A stretch of DNA of 64,000 nucleotides from Aeromicrobium endophyticum (lineage in GTDB: Bacteria > Actinomycetota > Actinomycetes > Propionibacteriales > Nocardioidaceae), in the NCBI RefSeq assembly GCF_003586285.1, contig NZ_QUBR01000001.1, positions 1,543,373-1,607,372 on the forward strand, given 5' to 3'. The notes below the pieces were generated by a model that was not told where the DNA came from, did not search any database, and was given only the letters and a program-made list of their open reading frames with translations. Shown in pieces: positions 1 to 8,356 of the stretch (position 1 is its first letter; each line of letters starts with the position of its first letter). The position numbers and the translations under genes were made by a program.

Positions 1-726
1 GAGGACGGCTACGTGGCGTTCAGCAGCTCGCTGGCCACCGACCGCGAGCTGCAGGCCGCCGTCGCGGCCTACATCGCCGACGACTACGTGCAGCGGGGCC
101 TGCTCCCGGCGTCGCTGCAGCAGACGGCTGCCTCGGTGCTGACGAGCGTCGCCCAAGGCACGGTCGACCAGCCCGGGTTCGTCCGAGCGTGGGAGCAGAC
201 CCAGCGCAGTCTCCACACGTCCGCCTTCGGCGACGGCAGCGGCACGCTGACGGTCAGCCTGCAGCCGATGATGCAGTTCATCGCGGCGCGGGTCGGCTCG
301 CGCCTGCCGATCTCGCTCGACGTCACGACCGACATCCAGGCGCCGGTCGGGACGTCCGCCGACCGGTCGCGGTTGCGCCAGGTCGAGCGCTCGCAGACCT
401 ACGCGCTGCTCGGCCTGATGGTCGTCCTGGCGTCGGCGGCCCTCTGCCTCGTGTCGGCCCGGCGTCGGACGATGGCGGTGGCGGGCCTCGGGCTGGGGGC
501 TCTCGTCACGGCCGGCGTGCTGCGGGTCGCGACGGAGATCGTCACGCCCCAGCTAATCGACCGGGCCGAGACGCTCAACCCGTTCGCGCGCCAGGTGCAG
601 AAGCTGCTGCTCGACCGCGCCTCCGCATCGCTGGCGGCCTGGCTCGGCTGGATCGCGCTGGTCGGAGCCGTGGCCCTGCTGGCCGGTCTGCTGGGCCGGG
701 GCGCGGCCGCGCTCAGGAGCCGGTAG
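1..726 (+). CDS. Membrane protein of unknown function, 5' end outside window
   Basis: The reading frame is open from the first base of the window, so the N-terminus lies upstream; the GTG at 13 is only an internal candidate. The visible 241 residues hold a soluble, probably extracytoplasmic region of about 125 residues, then three hydrophobic segments (about residues 129-149, 154-175 and 207-228, counted from base 13), an arginine-rich loop between the first two, and a short basic tail. I do not recognise the family. It ends 3 bp before the convergent holin-like gene, so the two share a tail-to-tail junction with no room for a separate terminator. Third-position GC is strong, supporting real coding. 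A membrane-anchored protein with an external N-terminal domain is the most that can be said. Confidence 0.75.
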   Translation, partial: EDGYVAFSSSLATDRELQAAVAAYIADDYVQRGLLPASLQQTAASVLTSVAQGTVDQPGFVRAWEQTQRSLHTSAFGDGSGTLTVSLQPMMQFIAARVGSRLPISLDVTTDIQAPVGTSADRSRLRQVERSQTYALLGLMVVLASAALCLVSARRRTMAVAGLGLGALVTAGVLRVATEIVTPQLIDRAETLNPFARQVQKLLLDRASASLAAWLGWIALVGAVALLAGLLGRGAAALRSR

Positions 727-729
727 CCG

Positions 730-1161
730 TCAGCGCCGGTGGCTCGGCGCGGGCACGACCGGCGTGGCGGGCGTGCCCGTCTCGCCCTTGAGCGCCGAGG
801 GGATCTCCTTGGCCGCGGCGATCGTCTTCTCGGGTGCGCTGACCTTCTTGATCAGCCTGACGCCGACCAGGATCAGCACCACCGCGAGCAGCAGGTAGAT
901 GCCCGCGACGATCAGGAACGCCCAGGCGGGGTCGAGACCGGCCATCACGATGAAGTACGCCACCGAGATCGACAGCATCACGATGATGAGCAGCCCGAAG
1001 AACGCCGACACCAGGAACAGCGCGGCCCCGATGCCGCCGGCCTTGACGCTGACCCGCAGCTCGCTCTTGGCCAGCGTGATGACCTTCTGGAGCAGCAGCG
1101 TGATGTCTCGAAGGGCGTCGCCGATCAACCGGCCGATCGTCGGTTCGTCCTGGGTGCTCAT
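730..1161 (-). CDS. Holin-like phage-holin-superfamily-III (Actino holin-X) membrane protein
   Basis: A 143-residue protein with an amphipathic N-terminal third (about 1-40, pattern IGDALRDITLLLQKVI), two long hydrophobic segments at about 45-72 and 79-103, and a polar Pro/Ala-rich C-terminal tail. This is the layout of the actinobacterial putative holin-X family (PF07332), usually a housekeeping membrane protein despite the phage-derived name. No phage genes are nearby. Its ATG is preceded by TAGGCT (1169-1174) with 7 bases between, so the transcript is probably leaderless. Family assignment comes from domain layout and wording of the helices, not a search. Function is unknown. Confidence 0.75.
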   Translation of the reverse strand: MSTQDEPTIGRLIGDALRDITLLLQKVITLAKSELRVSVKAGGIGAALFLVSAFFGLLIIVMLSISVAYFIVMAGLDPAWAFLIVAGIYLLLAVVLILVGVRLIKKVSAPEKTIAAAKEIPSALKGETGTPATPVVPAPSHRR

Positions 1162-1168
1162 ACCTGCG

Positions 1169-1174
1169 AGCCTA
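1169..1174 (-). promoter_or_regulatory. -10 box of likely leaderless promoter (holin-like gene)
   Basis: TAGGCT on the minus strand ends 7 bases before the ATG at 1161 and there is no Shine-Dalgarno sequence between, so transcription probably starts at the start codon. Confidence 0.5.
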
Positions 1175-1227
1175 CAAGCGATCGGGGCGAGCGCGCAGGT
1201 CAGCGTCGCTCGCCCGACCGCCCCGGC

Positions 1228-3201
1228 TCAGTCGTCGTCCTTGGCGGTCTTCATGCCGCTCGTGATGAGGTCCATGACGCCGGAGTCGGCCAGGGTCGTG
1301 GTGTTGCCGACCTCGCGGTTCTCGGCGACGTCGCGCAGCAGCCGTCGCATGATCTTGCCCGACCGCGTCTTGGGCAGCTCGGGGACGACCATGATGGTGC
1401 GCGGCTTGGCGATCGGGCCGATCTCCTTGCCGACGTGGGCCCGCAGCTCCTGGATGACCTCGGTGCCGCCGTCGCCGGCAGACTCCCGCAGGATGACGAA
1501 TGCGACGACGGCCTGGCCCGTGGTCTCGTCGGCGGCGCCGACGACGGCGGCCTCGGCGACCTTGGGGTGCGACACGAGAGCCGACTCGATCTCGGTGGTC
1601 GACAGGCGGTGGCCCGAGACGTTCATGACGTCGTCGACGCGGCCGAGCAGCCAGATCGCGCCGTCCTCGTCCTTGCGTGCGCCGTCGCCGGCGAAGTACA
1701 CGTTCGGCCAGCGCGACCAGTAGGTGTCCTGGTAGCGGTCGTCGTCGCCCCAGATCGTGCGCAGCATCGACGGCCACGGCTCGGTGATGACGAGGTAGCC
1801 GCCCTCGCCGTTGTCGACGGGGTTGCCGGCGTCGTCGACGACCTCGGCGGCGATGCCGGGGATCGCGGTCATGGCCGAGCCGGGCTTGCCGGACGTGACG
1901 CCGGGCAGCGGGCTGATCATGTGCGCGCCGGTCTCGGTCTGCCACCACGTGTCGACGATCGGCGTGCGTCCGCCGCCGATGTTGTCGCGGTACCAGACGT
2001 AGGCCTCGGGGTTGATCGACTCACCGACCGAGCCGAGGATGCGCAGGCTCGAGAGGTCGAACGTCGCCGGGATCTCCTCGCCCCACTTCATGCACGTGCG
2101 GATCGCCGTCGGCGCGGTGTAGAACAGCGAGACCTGGTACTTCTCGATGATCTCCCACCAACGGCCCTTGTGGGGGGTGTCGGGGGTGCCCTCGTAGAGC
2201 ACCTGCGTCGCGCCGTTGGCCAGCGGTCCGTAGACGATGTACGAGTGGCCGGTGACCCAGCCGACGTCGGCGGTGCACCAGTAGACGTCGTCGGGCTTGT
2301 GGTCGAAGACGGCCCAGAACGTCCAGGCGGACTGCACGAGGTAGCCGGCCGTGGTGTGCAGGATGCCCTTGGGCGAGCCGGTCGTGCCGGACGTGTACAT
2401 GACGTAGAGCGGGTGCTCGGAGTCGAACATCTGCGGCTCGTGGATCTCGGACGCCTCGTCGACGACCTCGTGCCACCAGCTGTCGATGTCGTTGTCGAAG
2501 TCGACGTCCTGGCCCGTGCGGCGCACGACCAGCACGTTCTCGACGATCGCGGTGCTCTCGTTGTCGATCTTGACCAGCGCCTCGTCGACAGCCGGCTTGA
2601 GGGCGCTCGCGGCGCCGCGACGGTAGCCGCCGTCGGCGGTGACGATGAGCTTGGCGCCGCAGTCGACGATGCGGCTGGCCAGCGCGTCGGACGAGAAGCC
2701 ACCGAACACGACGGTGTGCACCGCACCGATGCGGGCGCAGGCGAGCATCGTGATGACGGCCTCGGGGATCATCGGCAGGTAGATCGCGACGCGGTCGCCG
2801 GCCTCGACGCCGAGCTCCTCGATCGCGTTGGCGGCGCGGCTGACCTCGTCCTTGAGCTGGGCGTAGGTGATGTCGCGGGTGTCGTCGGCGGGCTCGCCGA
2901 CGAAGTGCAGCGCGACGCGGTCGCCGTGGCCGGCCTCGACGTGGCGGTCGACGCAGTTGTAGGCGGCGTTGAGCTTGCCGCCGACGAACCACTTGGCGAA
3001 CGGCGGGTTGGACCAGTCGAGCACCTCGGTGAACGGCGTCCCCCAGTCGAGCCGCTTGGCCTGCTCGCCCCAGAACGCGGGACGGTCGGCTGCCGCGGTG
3101 TCGTAGACGTCGGCCGTGACGTTGGCCGATGCGGCGAGCTCGGCAGGCGGCTCGAACGTGCGGTTCTCCTGGGACAGGTTGCTGATGTTCTGCTCGGTCA
3201 C
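1228..3201 (-). CDS. acs: Acetyl-CoA synthetase (AMP-forming)
   Basis: Activates acetate with ATP and CoA to acetyl-CoA and AMP in the cytoplasm. The 657-residue protein has the usual family length and motifs: the phosphate loop YTSGTTGSPKG, the DVGWVTGHSY stretch, WWQTETG, and a C-terminal PKTRSGKIMRR in which Lys 616 is the residue acetylated by Pat-type acetyltransferases in characterised family members. The frame is open 26 codons further upstream, but I choose the GTG at 3201: it gives the family N-terminus and has an AGGAG ribosome-binding site at the right distance. The next genes on the same strand, upstream, are a DUF485/acetate symporter pair, so this is an acetate uptake and activation block. 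A 259-bp gap holding an extragenic repeat separates them, so acs probably has its own promoter. Confidence 0.96.
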   Translation of the reverse strand: MTEQNISNLSQENRTFEPPAELAASANVTADVYDTAAADRPAFWGEQAKRLDWGTPFTEVLDWSNPPFAKWFVGGKLNAAYNCVDRHVEAGHGDRVALHFVGEPADDTRDITYAQLKDEVSRAANAIEELGVEAGDRVAIYLPMIPEAVITMLACARIGAVHTVVFGGFSSDALASRIVDCGAKLIVTADGGYRRGAASALKPAVDEALVKIDNESTAIVENVLVVRRTGQDVDFDNDIDSWWHEVVDEASEIHEPQMFDSEHPLYVMYTSGTTGSPKGILHTTAGYLVQSAWTFWAVFDHKPDDVYWCTADVGWVTGHSYIVYGPLANGATQVLYEGTPDTPHKGRWWEIIEKYQVSLFYTAPTAIRTCMKWGEEIPATFDLSSLRILGSVGESINPEAYVWYRDNIGGGRTPIVDTWWQTETGAHMISPLPGVTSGKPGSAMTAIPGIAAEVVDDAGNPVDNGEGGYLVITEPWPSMLRTIWGDDDRYQDTYWSRWPNVYFAGDGARKDEDGAIWLLGRVDDVMNVSGHRLSTTEIESALVSHPKVAEAAVVGAADETTGQAVVAFVILRESAGDGGTEVIQELRAHVGKEIGPIAKPRTIMVVPELPKTRSGKIMRRLLRDVAENREVGNTTTLADSGVMDLITSGMKTAKDDD

Positions 3202-3346
3202 GGGGGTCTCCTGAGGGAGGGGAAGGTCGTAGGTCGATTGTGTCGCAGCCCACAAGGTGACGCAGCAGGGGTTGCGCACAGGTTGCCGGACGAGGGCTGA
3301 GGGCCCGCCCGACCCATGGAACCGACCATGGGCCGAGCGAGCGCCA

Positions 3347-3454
3347 GCGAGCGAAGGCGGATGCCCGGGCGAAGCCCGGCAGCGGTTGGGGGCACCTCCC
3401 GCGAGCGCTAGCGAGTGGGGGAGGGACGAAGCGCTGGAGCGGCGAGGGACGAGC
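3347..3454. repeat. Extragenic repeat element, copy 1
   Basis: In the 259-bp gap between acs and the symporter. It carries three blocks in order: GCGAGCGAAG (3347-3356), a core TCCC-GCGAGCGCTAGCGAG-TGGGG (3397-3420), and GGCGAGGGACGAGC (3441-3454). The same three blocks in the same order occur at 12169-12235. The core can fold on itself (CTCCC with GGGAG). Between blocks lies a small hairpin with stem CCGGGC/GCCCGG and GAA loop (3365-3379), which could end the symporter transcript. Confidence 0.55.
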
Positions 3455-3460
3455 CGCGCA

Positions 3461-5125
3461 TCATTTCTCCGAGCCCGCCCCCGTCAGCGACCGCACCTCG
3501 AGCTCGGCGAAGCGGTCTTCGCTCGAGCGCTCCTTCGAGGTGATGGTGCCGAGGTAGCCGAGCAGGAAGCCCAGCGGGATCGACACGATGCCGGGGTTCT
3601 CGAGCGGGAACCAGCTGATGTCGATGCTGGTCGGCAGGAGCGACAGGTTCTTGCCGGTGGCGTCGACGCCCTTGCCCGAGACGATCGGCGAGAAGATCAC
3701 CAGGCCGACCGACGAGATCAGGCCGCCGTAGATGCTCCAGAGCACGCCGCGGGTGTTGAAGCGCTTCCAGAACAGGTTGAACAGCAGCGCCGGCAGGTTG
3801 GCCGAGGCGGCGACCGCGAAGGCCAGCGCCACCAGGAAGGCCACGTTGAGGCTCTGGCCGGGGATGGCCAGTGCGATCGCGATGCCGCCGATGATGAACG
3901 CCGAGATGCGGGCGACCTTGATCTCGTCGGCACCGGACGCCTTGCCCTTCTTCCAGACGCTGGCGTACAGGTCGTGCGCCACCGAGGAGGCCGAGGTCAG
4001 CGTCAGGCCGGCGACGACAGCGAGGATCGTCGCGAACGCCACGGCCGAGATGAGCGCCAGCAGGATCGCGCCACCGGTCGAGCCGGGTCCACCGCCCACG
4101 GCCTCGGCCAGCAGGGGCGAGGCGAGGTTGCCGCCCGAGTCGATGATGCGCTGCTTGGCGTCCCCGGTGACGAGAGCCGCCGCGCCGAATCCCAGGATCA
4201 GGGTCAGCAGGTAGAACGAGCCGATGATGCCGATGGCCCACAGCACCGACTGGCGTGCTTGGCGTGCTGTCGGGACGGTGTAGAACCGCACGAGGATGTG
4301 CGGCAGACCCGCGGTGCCGAGCACGAGCGCGATGCCGAGCGAGATGAAGTCGATCTTGCTGGTCGTCGTCGCGCCGTACTTGAGGCCCGGCTCGAGGAAG
4401 GCCGAGCCCTTGCCGCTGTTCTGAGCGGCCTGGCCCAGCAGGTCGGACACGTTGAAGCCGAACTTGGCGAGCACCAGGACGCTGATCAGGATCGTGCCGC
4501 CCATCAGCAGCACGGCCTTGACGATCTGCACCCAGGTGGTGCCCTTCATGCCGCCGATGACGACGTAGAAGATCATCAGGATGCCGACGGCGACGATCGT
4601 CAGGTTCTTGGCGGTCTGGCTGTCGACGCCGAGCAGCAGCGACACGAGCGCGCCGGCGCCGACCATCTGGGCGAGCAGGTAGAAGATCGACACGACGATC
4701 GTCGACGTCGCCGCGGCGGTGCGCACCGGCGTCTGCCGCATCCGGTAGGCGAGCTGGTCGGCCATCGTGAAGCGTCCGGAGTTGCGCAGCAGCTCGGCCA
4801 CGAGCAGCAGGGCCACGAGCCATGCCACGAGGAAGCCGATCGAGTACAGGAAGCCGTCGTAGCCCGACAGCGCGATGGCGCCGGAGATGCCGAGGAACGA
4901 GGCGGCCGACATGTAGTCGCCGCCGATCGCGAAGCCGTTCTGCACGCCGCTGAAGCTGCGTCCGCCGGCGTAGTAGTCGGCGGCGGTCTTGGTGTTGCGG
5001 CTGGCCCAGAACGTGATGCCGACCGTCAGCAGCACGACGAGCAGGAAGAGGGTGGCCGTGAGGGCCTGGTGGTCGTTCGACGACGACGCCTGGGCGAAGG
5101 AGATGCCTGCCAGCGAGGTGCTCAT
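3461..5125 (-). CDS. actP: Cation/acetate symporter, SSS family (ActP-like)
   Basis: Sodium:solute symporter family protein of 554 residues with about 13 membrane helices, the ActP length. Visible family marks are the N-terminal periplasmic segment, the DYYAGGRSF stretch, GDYMSAASFLG in the substrate/ion-binding region, and GTAGLPHILVRFYTVP. The open frame runs 141 codons further upstream, but ATG 5125 is the start: it overlaps the DUF485 stop by four bases (ATGA), showing translational coupling. DUF485 partners are typical of ActP-type acetate permeases, and acs lies just downstream. Likely imports acetate and other short monocarboxylates into the cytoplasm; the exact substrate range cannot be read from sequence. 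Confidence 0.92.
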   Translation of the reverse strand: MSTSLAGISFAQASSSNDHQALTATLFLLVVLLTVGITFWASRNTKTAADYYAGGRSFSGVQNGFAIGGDYMSAASFLGISGAIALSGYDGFLYSIGFLVAWLVALLLVAELLRNSGRFTMADQLAYRMRQTPVRTAAATSTIVVSIFYLLAQMVGAGALVSLLLGVDSQTAKNLTIVAVGILMIFYVVIGGMKGTTWVQIVKAVLLMGGTILISVLVLAKFGFNVSDLLGQAAQNSGKGSAFLEPGLKYGATTTSKIDFISLGIALVLGTAGLPHILVRFYTVPTARQARQSVLWAIGIIGSFYLLTLILGFGAAALVTGDAKQRIIDSGGNLASPLLAEAVGGGPGSTGGAILLALISAVAFATILAVVAGLTLTSASSVAHDLYASVWKKGKASGADEIKVARISAFIIGGIAIALAIPGQSLNVAFLVALAFAVAASANLPALLFNLFWKRFNTRGVLWSIYGGLISSVGLVIFSPIVSGKGVDATGKNLSLLPTSIDISWFPLENPGIVSIPLGFLLGYLGTITSKERSSEDRFAELEVRSLTGAGSEK

Positions 5126-5460
5126 GCGTTGGCCTCCTTCTCGTAGGCCTCGTTGAGGGCGTCGGCGATCGGGTCCATGTTCTTCGCGGAGAAGCGCGCG
5201 TACCAGAACGCGATGCCGAAGGTCGTGATGAACTGCAGCAGGCCCCACAGCAGCGCGATGTTGACGTTGCCGAAGACCTTGGTGTTCATCAGCCCGGGCG
5301 CGTAGTTCGAGCACAGCACGTACAGCAGGTACCAGACCATGAAGCCGACGGTCATGGGCACGACGAAGCCCATGTAGGTCTTCTTCAGCTGCTTGAACTC
5401 GTCCGACGCGTGGATGCGGTCGTAGGCCGCTTGGGCCTGGGGAGTCGCTCTCTCCGCCAC
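5122..5460 (-). CDS. DUF485 membrane protein, symporter partner
   Basis: A 112-residue protein with two membrane helices (about 31-52 and 66-88), a short N-terminal segment with FKQLKKTYM and a charged C-terminus, matching the DUF485 family found immediately upstream of ActP-type symporters. Start is GTG at 5460 with AGAGG about nine bases upstream. Its stop overlaps the symporter ATG, so the two are co-translated. Role in transport is not established in general; it is likely an accessory subunit. First gene of a two-gene operon. Confidence 0.88.
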   Translation of the reverse strand: MAERATPQAQAAYDRIHASDEFKQLKKTYMGFVVPMTVGFMVWYLLYVLCSNYAPGLMNTKVFGNVNIALLWGLLQFITTFGIAFWYARFSAKNMDPIADALNEAYEKEANA

Positions 5461-5635
5461 GATGGTTCACCTCTTCCGTGAAAGCGGCAGCGCAGGGGAC
5501 GCGGCCGTCCCCGACGCTAGGACCGCGCGAGCATGTGAGCCAGGTCACGAGCGCCCCTGTGCGGCGGAGCAGGGGGTGCGGTGCGGCGTGCGGTCGTCCC
5601 CGCGCGCCGAGCGGTCGTCCTGGCGCGACGAACGG

Positions 5636-7141
5636 TCAGGGGCGGCGGTCGACGGCGATGTGCTCGGGCGTGTGCAGCCGCACCATCGTCCGCGAGACGT
5701 TGCCCGGCACGTCGGCGCGGGTGAGCAACGAGATGCCGACCATCAGCCCGAAGCCGACCGGCACCGACCAGGCGGCGGGCTGGCTCATCAGCACGCCGAG
5801 CCAGCCGTCGGGCCGCCAGGCGATCGTCATGACGGGCGCGATGCCGGCGCACAGCCCCCCGCCGATCATGCCGGCGACGGCGCCGCGAGCCGTCAGCCCC
5901 CGCCACCAGATGCCCAGCACGAGCAACGGGCAGAACGTCGAGGCAGCCAGGGCGAAGGCGAACGTGACCGAGTTGGCGACGGCGATGCGCTCGGCCGAGA
6001 GGGCCAGCACCAGGGGCACCAGCGTGCCCCCGCCGGCGGCGAGCCGCAGCGCCGTGATGGTGCTGATGCGGCGCGGCCCGGTGCTCTCGCGGGAGAGGCC
6101 CTGCCCGATGACGCCCGCGATCGACATCGTGATGCCCGACGACGTCGAGAGGAAGGCCGCGAACGCGCCGGCCGTCAGCAACGCGGCCAGCACCTCGCCC
6201 AGACTGCCGCCGAGCATCCTCGAGGGCAGCTCGAGCACGACGGTGTCGGCGCGCGACGACCCCAGCAGGTCGCCGGCGTAGATGCGTCCAAGCACGCCGT
6301 AGATCGTGGGCAGCAGGTAGAACGTGCCGAGCAGGGCCAGGACGATGAGCGTCGTGCGGCGGGCCGCGCGGCCGTCCGGGTTGGTGTAGAACCGCACCAC
6401 CACGTGGGGGAGCCCCATGGTGCCGAGGAACGTCGCCACGAGCACCGAGTACGTCAGGTAGAGGCCGGGGCCGTCGGTGTCGCCGAACGGGGTGAACCAG
6501 GCGTCGGGGGCCACGGGGGACGGCCGGCCGTCCTCGGTCCACGCGTGCACGAGGAAGAACACGGGCACCAGCAGCGCCGTGAGCTTGAGCCAGTACTGGA
6601 AGGCCTGCACGAACGTGATGCTGCGCATGCCGCCCGAGACGACGTTGACGACCACGATGGCCGCGACGAGCACCGTGCCGACCCAGGTGGGCGCACCCGT
6701 GACGGTACGCAGCGTCAGACCGGCCCCCTGGAACTGCGGCATCAGGTAGAGCCAGCCGACCGCGACGACGAGGATGCTCGCGACCTGCCGCACCCGCACC
6801 GACTGCAGGCGCACCTGCGCGAAGTCGGGGATCGTGTAGGCGCCCGAGCGACGCAGCGGCGCGGCGACGAACACCAGCAGCATCAGGTAGCCCGTCGTCC
6901 AGCCGATCGGGTACCAGAGCATGTCGGCGCCGTAGGCCAGCACGAGCCCGGCGACGCCGAGGAACGACGCCGCCGACAGGTACTCGCCGCCGATCGCCGA
7001 GCTGTTCCAGATCGGGCTGACCGAGCGCGAGGCCACGTAGAAGTCGCTGGTCGTGCGGCTGAACCTCAGCCCGAAGGCGCCGATGCCGAGCGTCGCCAGC
7101 GACACCAGCGCGACCGCCACGATGCCGTAGGTCGTGTTCAC
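5636..7141 (-). CDS. Second sodium:solute symporter (monocarboxylate-type)
   Basis: SSS-family transporter of 501 residues, about 13 helices. It has the family stretches SDFYVASRSVSP, GGEYLSAASFLGVAG, VVSGGMRSITFVQAFQYW and LGTMGLPHVVVRFYTNPDG, so it is a paralogue of the ActP-like gene upstream in this window but clearly diverged. GTG start at 7141, four bases after the stop of the small membrane protein. It is the last gene of the apparent operon LytS-LytTR-small membrane protein-symporter. In Escherichia coli, LytS/LytTR pairs control pyruvate or peptide/carboxylate carriers (BtsSR-BtsT, YpdAB-YhjX), so a carboxylate, perhaps pyruvate, is a reasonable guess for the substrate. Confidence 0.88.
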   Translation of the reverse strand: MNTTYGIVAVALVSLATLGIGAFGLRFSRTTSDFYVASRSVSPIWNSSAIGGEYLSAASFLGVAGLVLAYGADMLWYPIGWTTGYLMLLVFVAAPLRRSGAYTIPDFAQVRLQSVRVRQVASILVVAVGWLYLMPQFQGAGLTLRTVTGAPTWVGTVLVAAIVVVNVVSGGMRSITFVQAFQYWLKLTALLVPVFFLVHAWTEDGRPSPVAPDAWFTPFGDTDGPGLYLTYSVLVATFLGTMGLPHVVVRFYTNPDGRAARRTTLIVLALLGTFYLLPTIYGVLGRIYAGDLLGSSRADTVVLELPSRMLGGSLGEVLAALLTAGAFAAFLSTSSGITMSIAGVIGQGLSRESTGPRRISTITALRLAAGGGTLVPLVLALSAERIAVANSVTFAFALAASTFCPLLVLGIWWRGLTARGAVAGMIGGGLCAGIAPVMTIAWRPDGWLGVLMSQPAAWSVPVGFGLMVGISLLTRADVPGNVSRTMVRLHTPEHIAVDRRP

Positions 7142-7145
7142 GGCG

Positions 7146-7565
7146 TCATCCGTCGTCGCGGCCCGGTTGCACCAGCTCGGCGAAGTCGCGCTCGGCCTTC
7201 TCGGCCTGGCGGATGTAGACCCAGCCGAGCGCGAACAGGCCCGGGTAGACCGCCACGCCCAGGATGAGCCACGGGGCCGGCACGCCGAGGACGCGGAACT
7301 CGGTGACGGTGTCGAACGCCATGAACGTGAGCGGGAGCGCGCCGACCGACAGCACCAGGGTCAGGGCGACGGTGAGGGCCGCGCGCAGCTGCGACCGGAT
7401 GAGCGACTGCATGTAGATCTCGCCGATGGCGGTGGACTCGTCGATCTCCTGCGGCACGCTGCGCCGGACGCGGGTCGGGGCCGACGTGAGCGGGCTCGTC
7501 ACCCGCACGCGGGCCGTGTAGGTGGCCGGCGGTCCGTCCGGGGTGTCGTCAGGGCCGTCGCTCAC
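7146..7565 (-). CDS. Small two-helix membrane protein, DUF485-like
   Basis: A 139-residue protein with a polar N-terminal half, two hydrophobic segments (about 71-92 and 98-118) and a charged tail reading QAEKAERDFAELV. Size, topology and position just before an SSS transporter match the DUF485 partner of acetate permeases, although similarity to the DUF485 protein in this window is weak. I place the start at GTG 7565, which overlaps the LytTR stop (GTGA); the longer open frame upstream is an antisense-type shadow of the regulator. Likely an accessory subunit of the downstream symporter. Confidence 0.75.
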   Translation of the reverse strand: MSDGPDDTPDGPPATYTARVRVTSPLTSAPTRVRRSVPQEIDESTAIGEIYMQSLIRSQLRAALTVALTLVLSVGALPLTFMAFDTVTEFRVLGVPAPWLILGVAVYPGLFALGWVYIRQAEKAERDFAELVQPGRDDG

Positions 7566-8296
7566 AGGGCGCGCTCGTGGATCAGGTCGCGCAACGTCCG
7601 CGTGTGTCGCCGGGCGACCTGCAGCTCGACGAGCTCGGTGCCCGACGGGACGACGACGCTGCAGCGCCCGGCCTGCATCCGCACCTCTCGCACGTGCGCG
7701 AGGTTGACCACGATGCTGCGGTGGACGCGGACGAAGCCGGCCTCGGCCCACTCGTCGGCCAGCACGCCCAGCGGCGTGCGCACCAGGTGGCTCGTGCCGT
7801 CGGCGACGTGCAGCCGCACGTAGTCGCCCTGCGCCTCGGCGTGGGCCACGGACGCGCGCGAGACGAAGCGGGTGACGCCCCCGAGCTCGACCGCGATCTG
7901 CTCGTCGCCCGCGGACGGGCCGCGGTCGCCGTCGGCGCTGACCCGCCGCACGCTCTCGCGCAGCCGCTCCTCGCGGATGGGCTTGAGCAGGTAGTCGGCC
8001 GCGTTCATCTCGAAGGCCTCGACGGCGTGCGCCTCGTGGGCCGTCACGAAGACGATCCGGGGCGCGGCGCGGAATCGTCCGAGCAGCCGCGCGATGTCGA
8101 GTCCGCTGAGCCCCGGCATCGCGACGTCGAGGAAGACCAGGTCGATGCCGCCCTGCTCGAGCAGGCGCAGCGCGTCGGCCCCGCTGCGGGTGCCGCGCAC
8201 CGAGGCGATGCGGTCGTCGCGCTCGAGCAGCCAGACCAGCTCGTCGAGGACGGGCTGCTCGTCGTCGACCACGAGGGCGTGCAGCGCTACCGGCAT
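7562..8296 (-). CDS. LytTR-family response regulator
   Basis: 244 residues: an N-terminal receiver domain starting HALVVDDEQPVLDEL with the acidic pair, the phospho-acceptor Asp in LVFLDVAMPGLSG and the conserved Lys in YLLKPI, followed by a C-terminal LytTR DNA-binding domain (GDYVRLHVADGTSHLVRTPLG, then GFVRVHRSIVVNLAHV). Start is ATG 8296; earlier in-frame codons precede the receiver fold. It lies 60 bp downstream of its histidine kinase and overlaps the next gene by four bases. Likely activates the symporter operon in response to an extracellular carboxylate. Confidence 0.92.
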   Translation of the reverse strand: MPVALHALVVDDEQPVLDELVWLLERDDRIASVRGTRSGADALRLLEQGGIDLVFLDVAMPGLSGLDIARLLGRFRAAPRIVFVTAHEAHAVEAFEMNAADYLLKPIREERLRESVRRVSADGDRGPSAGDEQIAVELGGVTRFVSRASVAHAEAQGDYVRLHVADGTSHLVRTPLGVLADEWAEAGFVRVHRSIVVNLAHVREVRMQAGRCSVVVPSGTELVELQVARRHTRTLRDLIHERAL

Positions 8297-8356
8297 GGCC
8301 TGATCCTGCCCCGCGGGTGACGCAGGCCACAAGTCGCCGGGGTCATGTCGCCGTGC

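Noticed and set aside
730..1161. Holin-like gene as evidence for a prophage
   Set aside because: No other phage genes nearby; this family is commonly chromosomal in actinobacteria.
739..3300. 853-residue plus-strand open frame opposite acs
   Set aside because: Arg/Asp/Val-rich shadow frame produced by high GC; the minus strand has all acs motifs.
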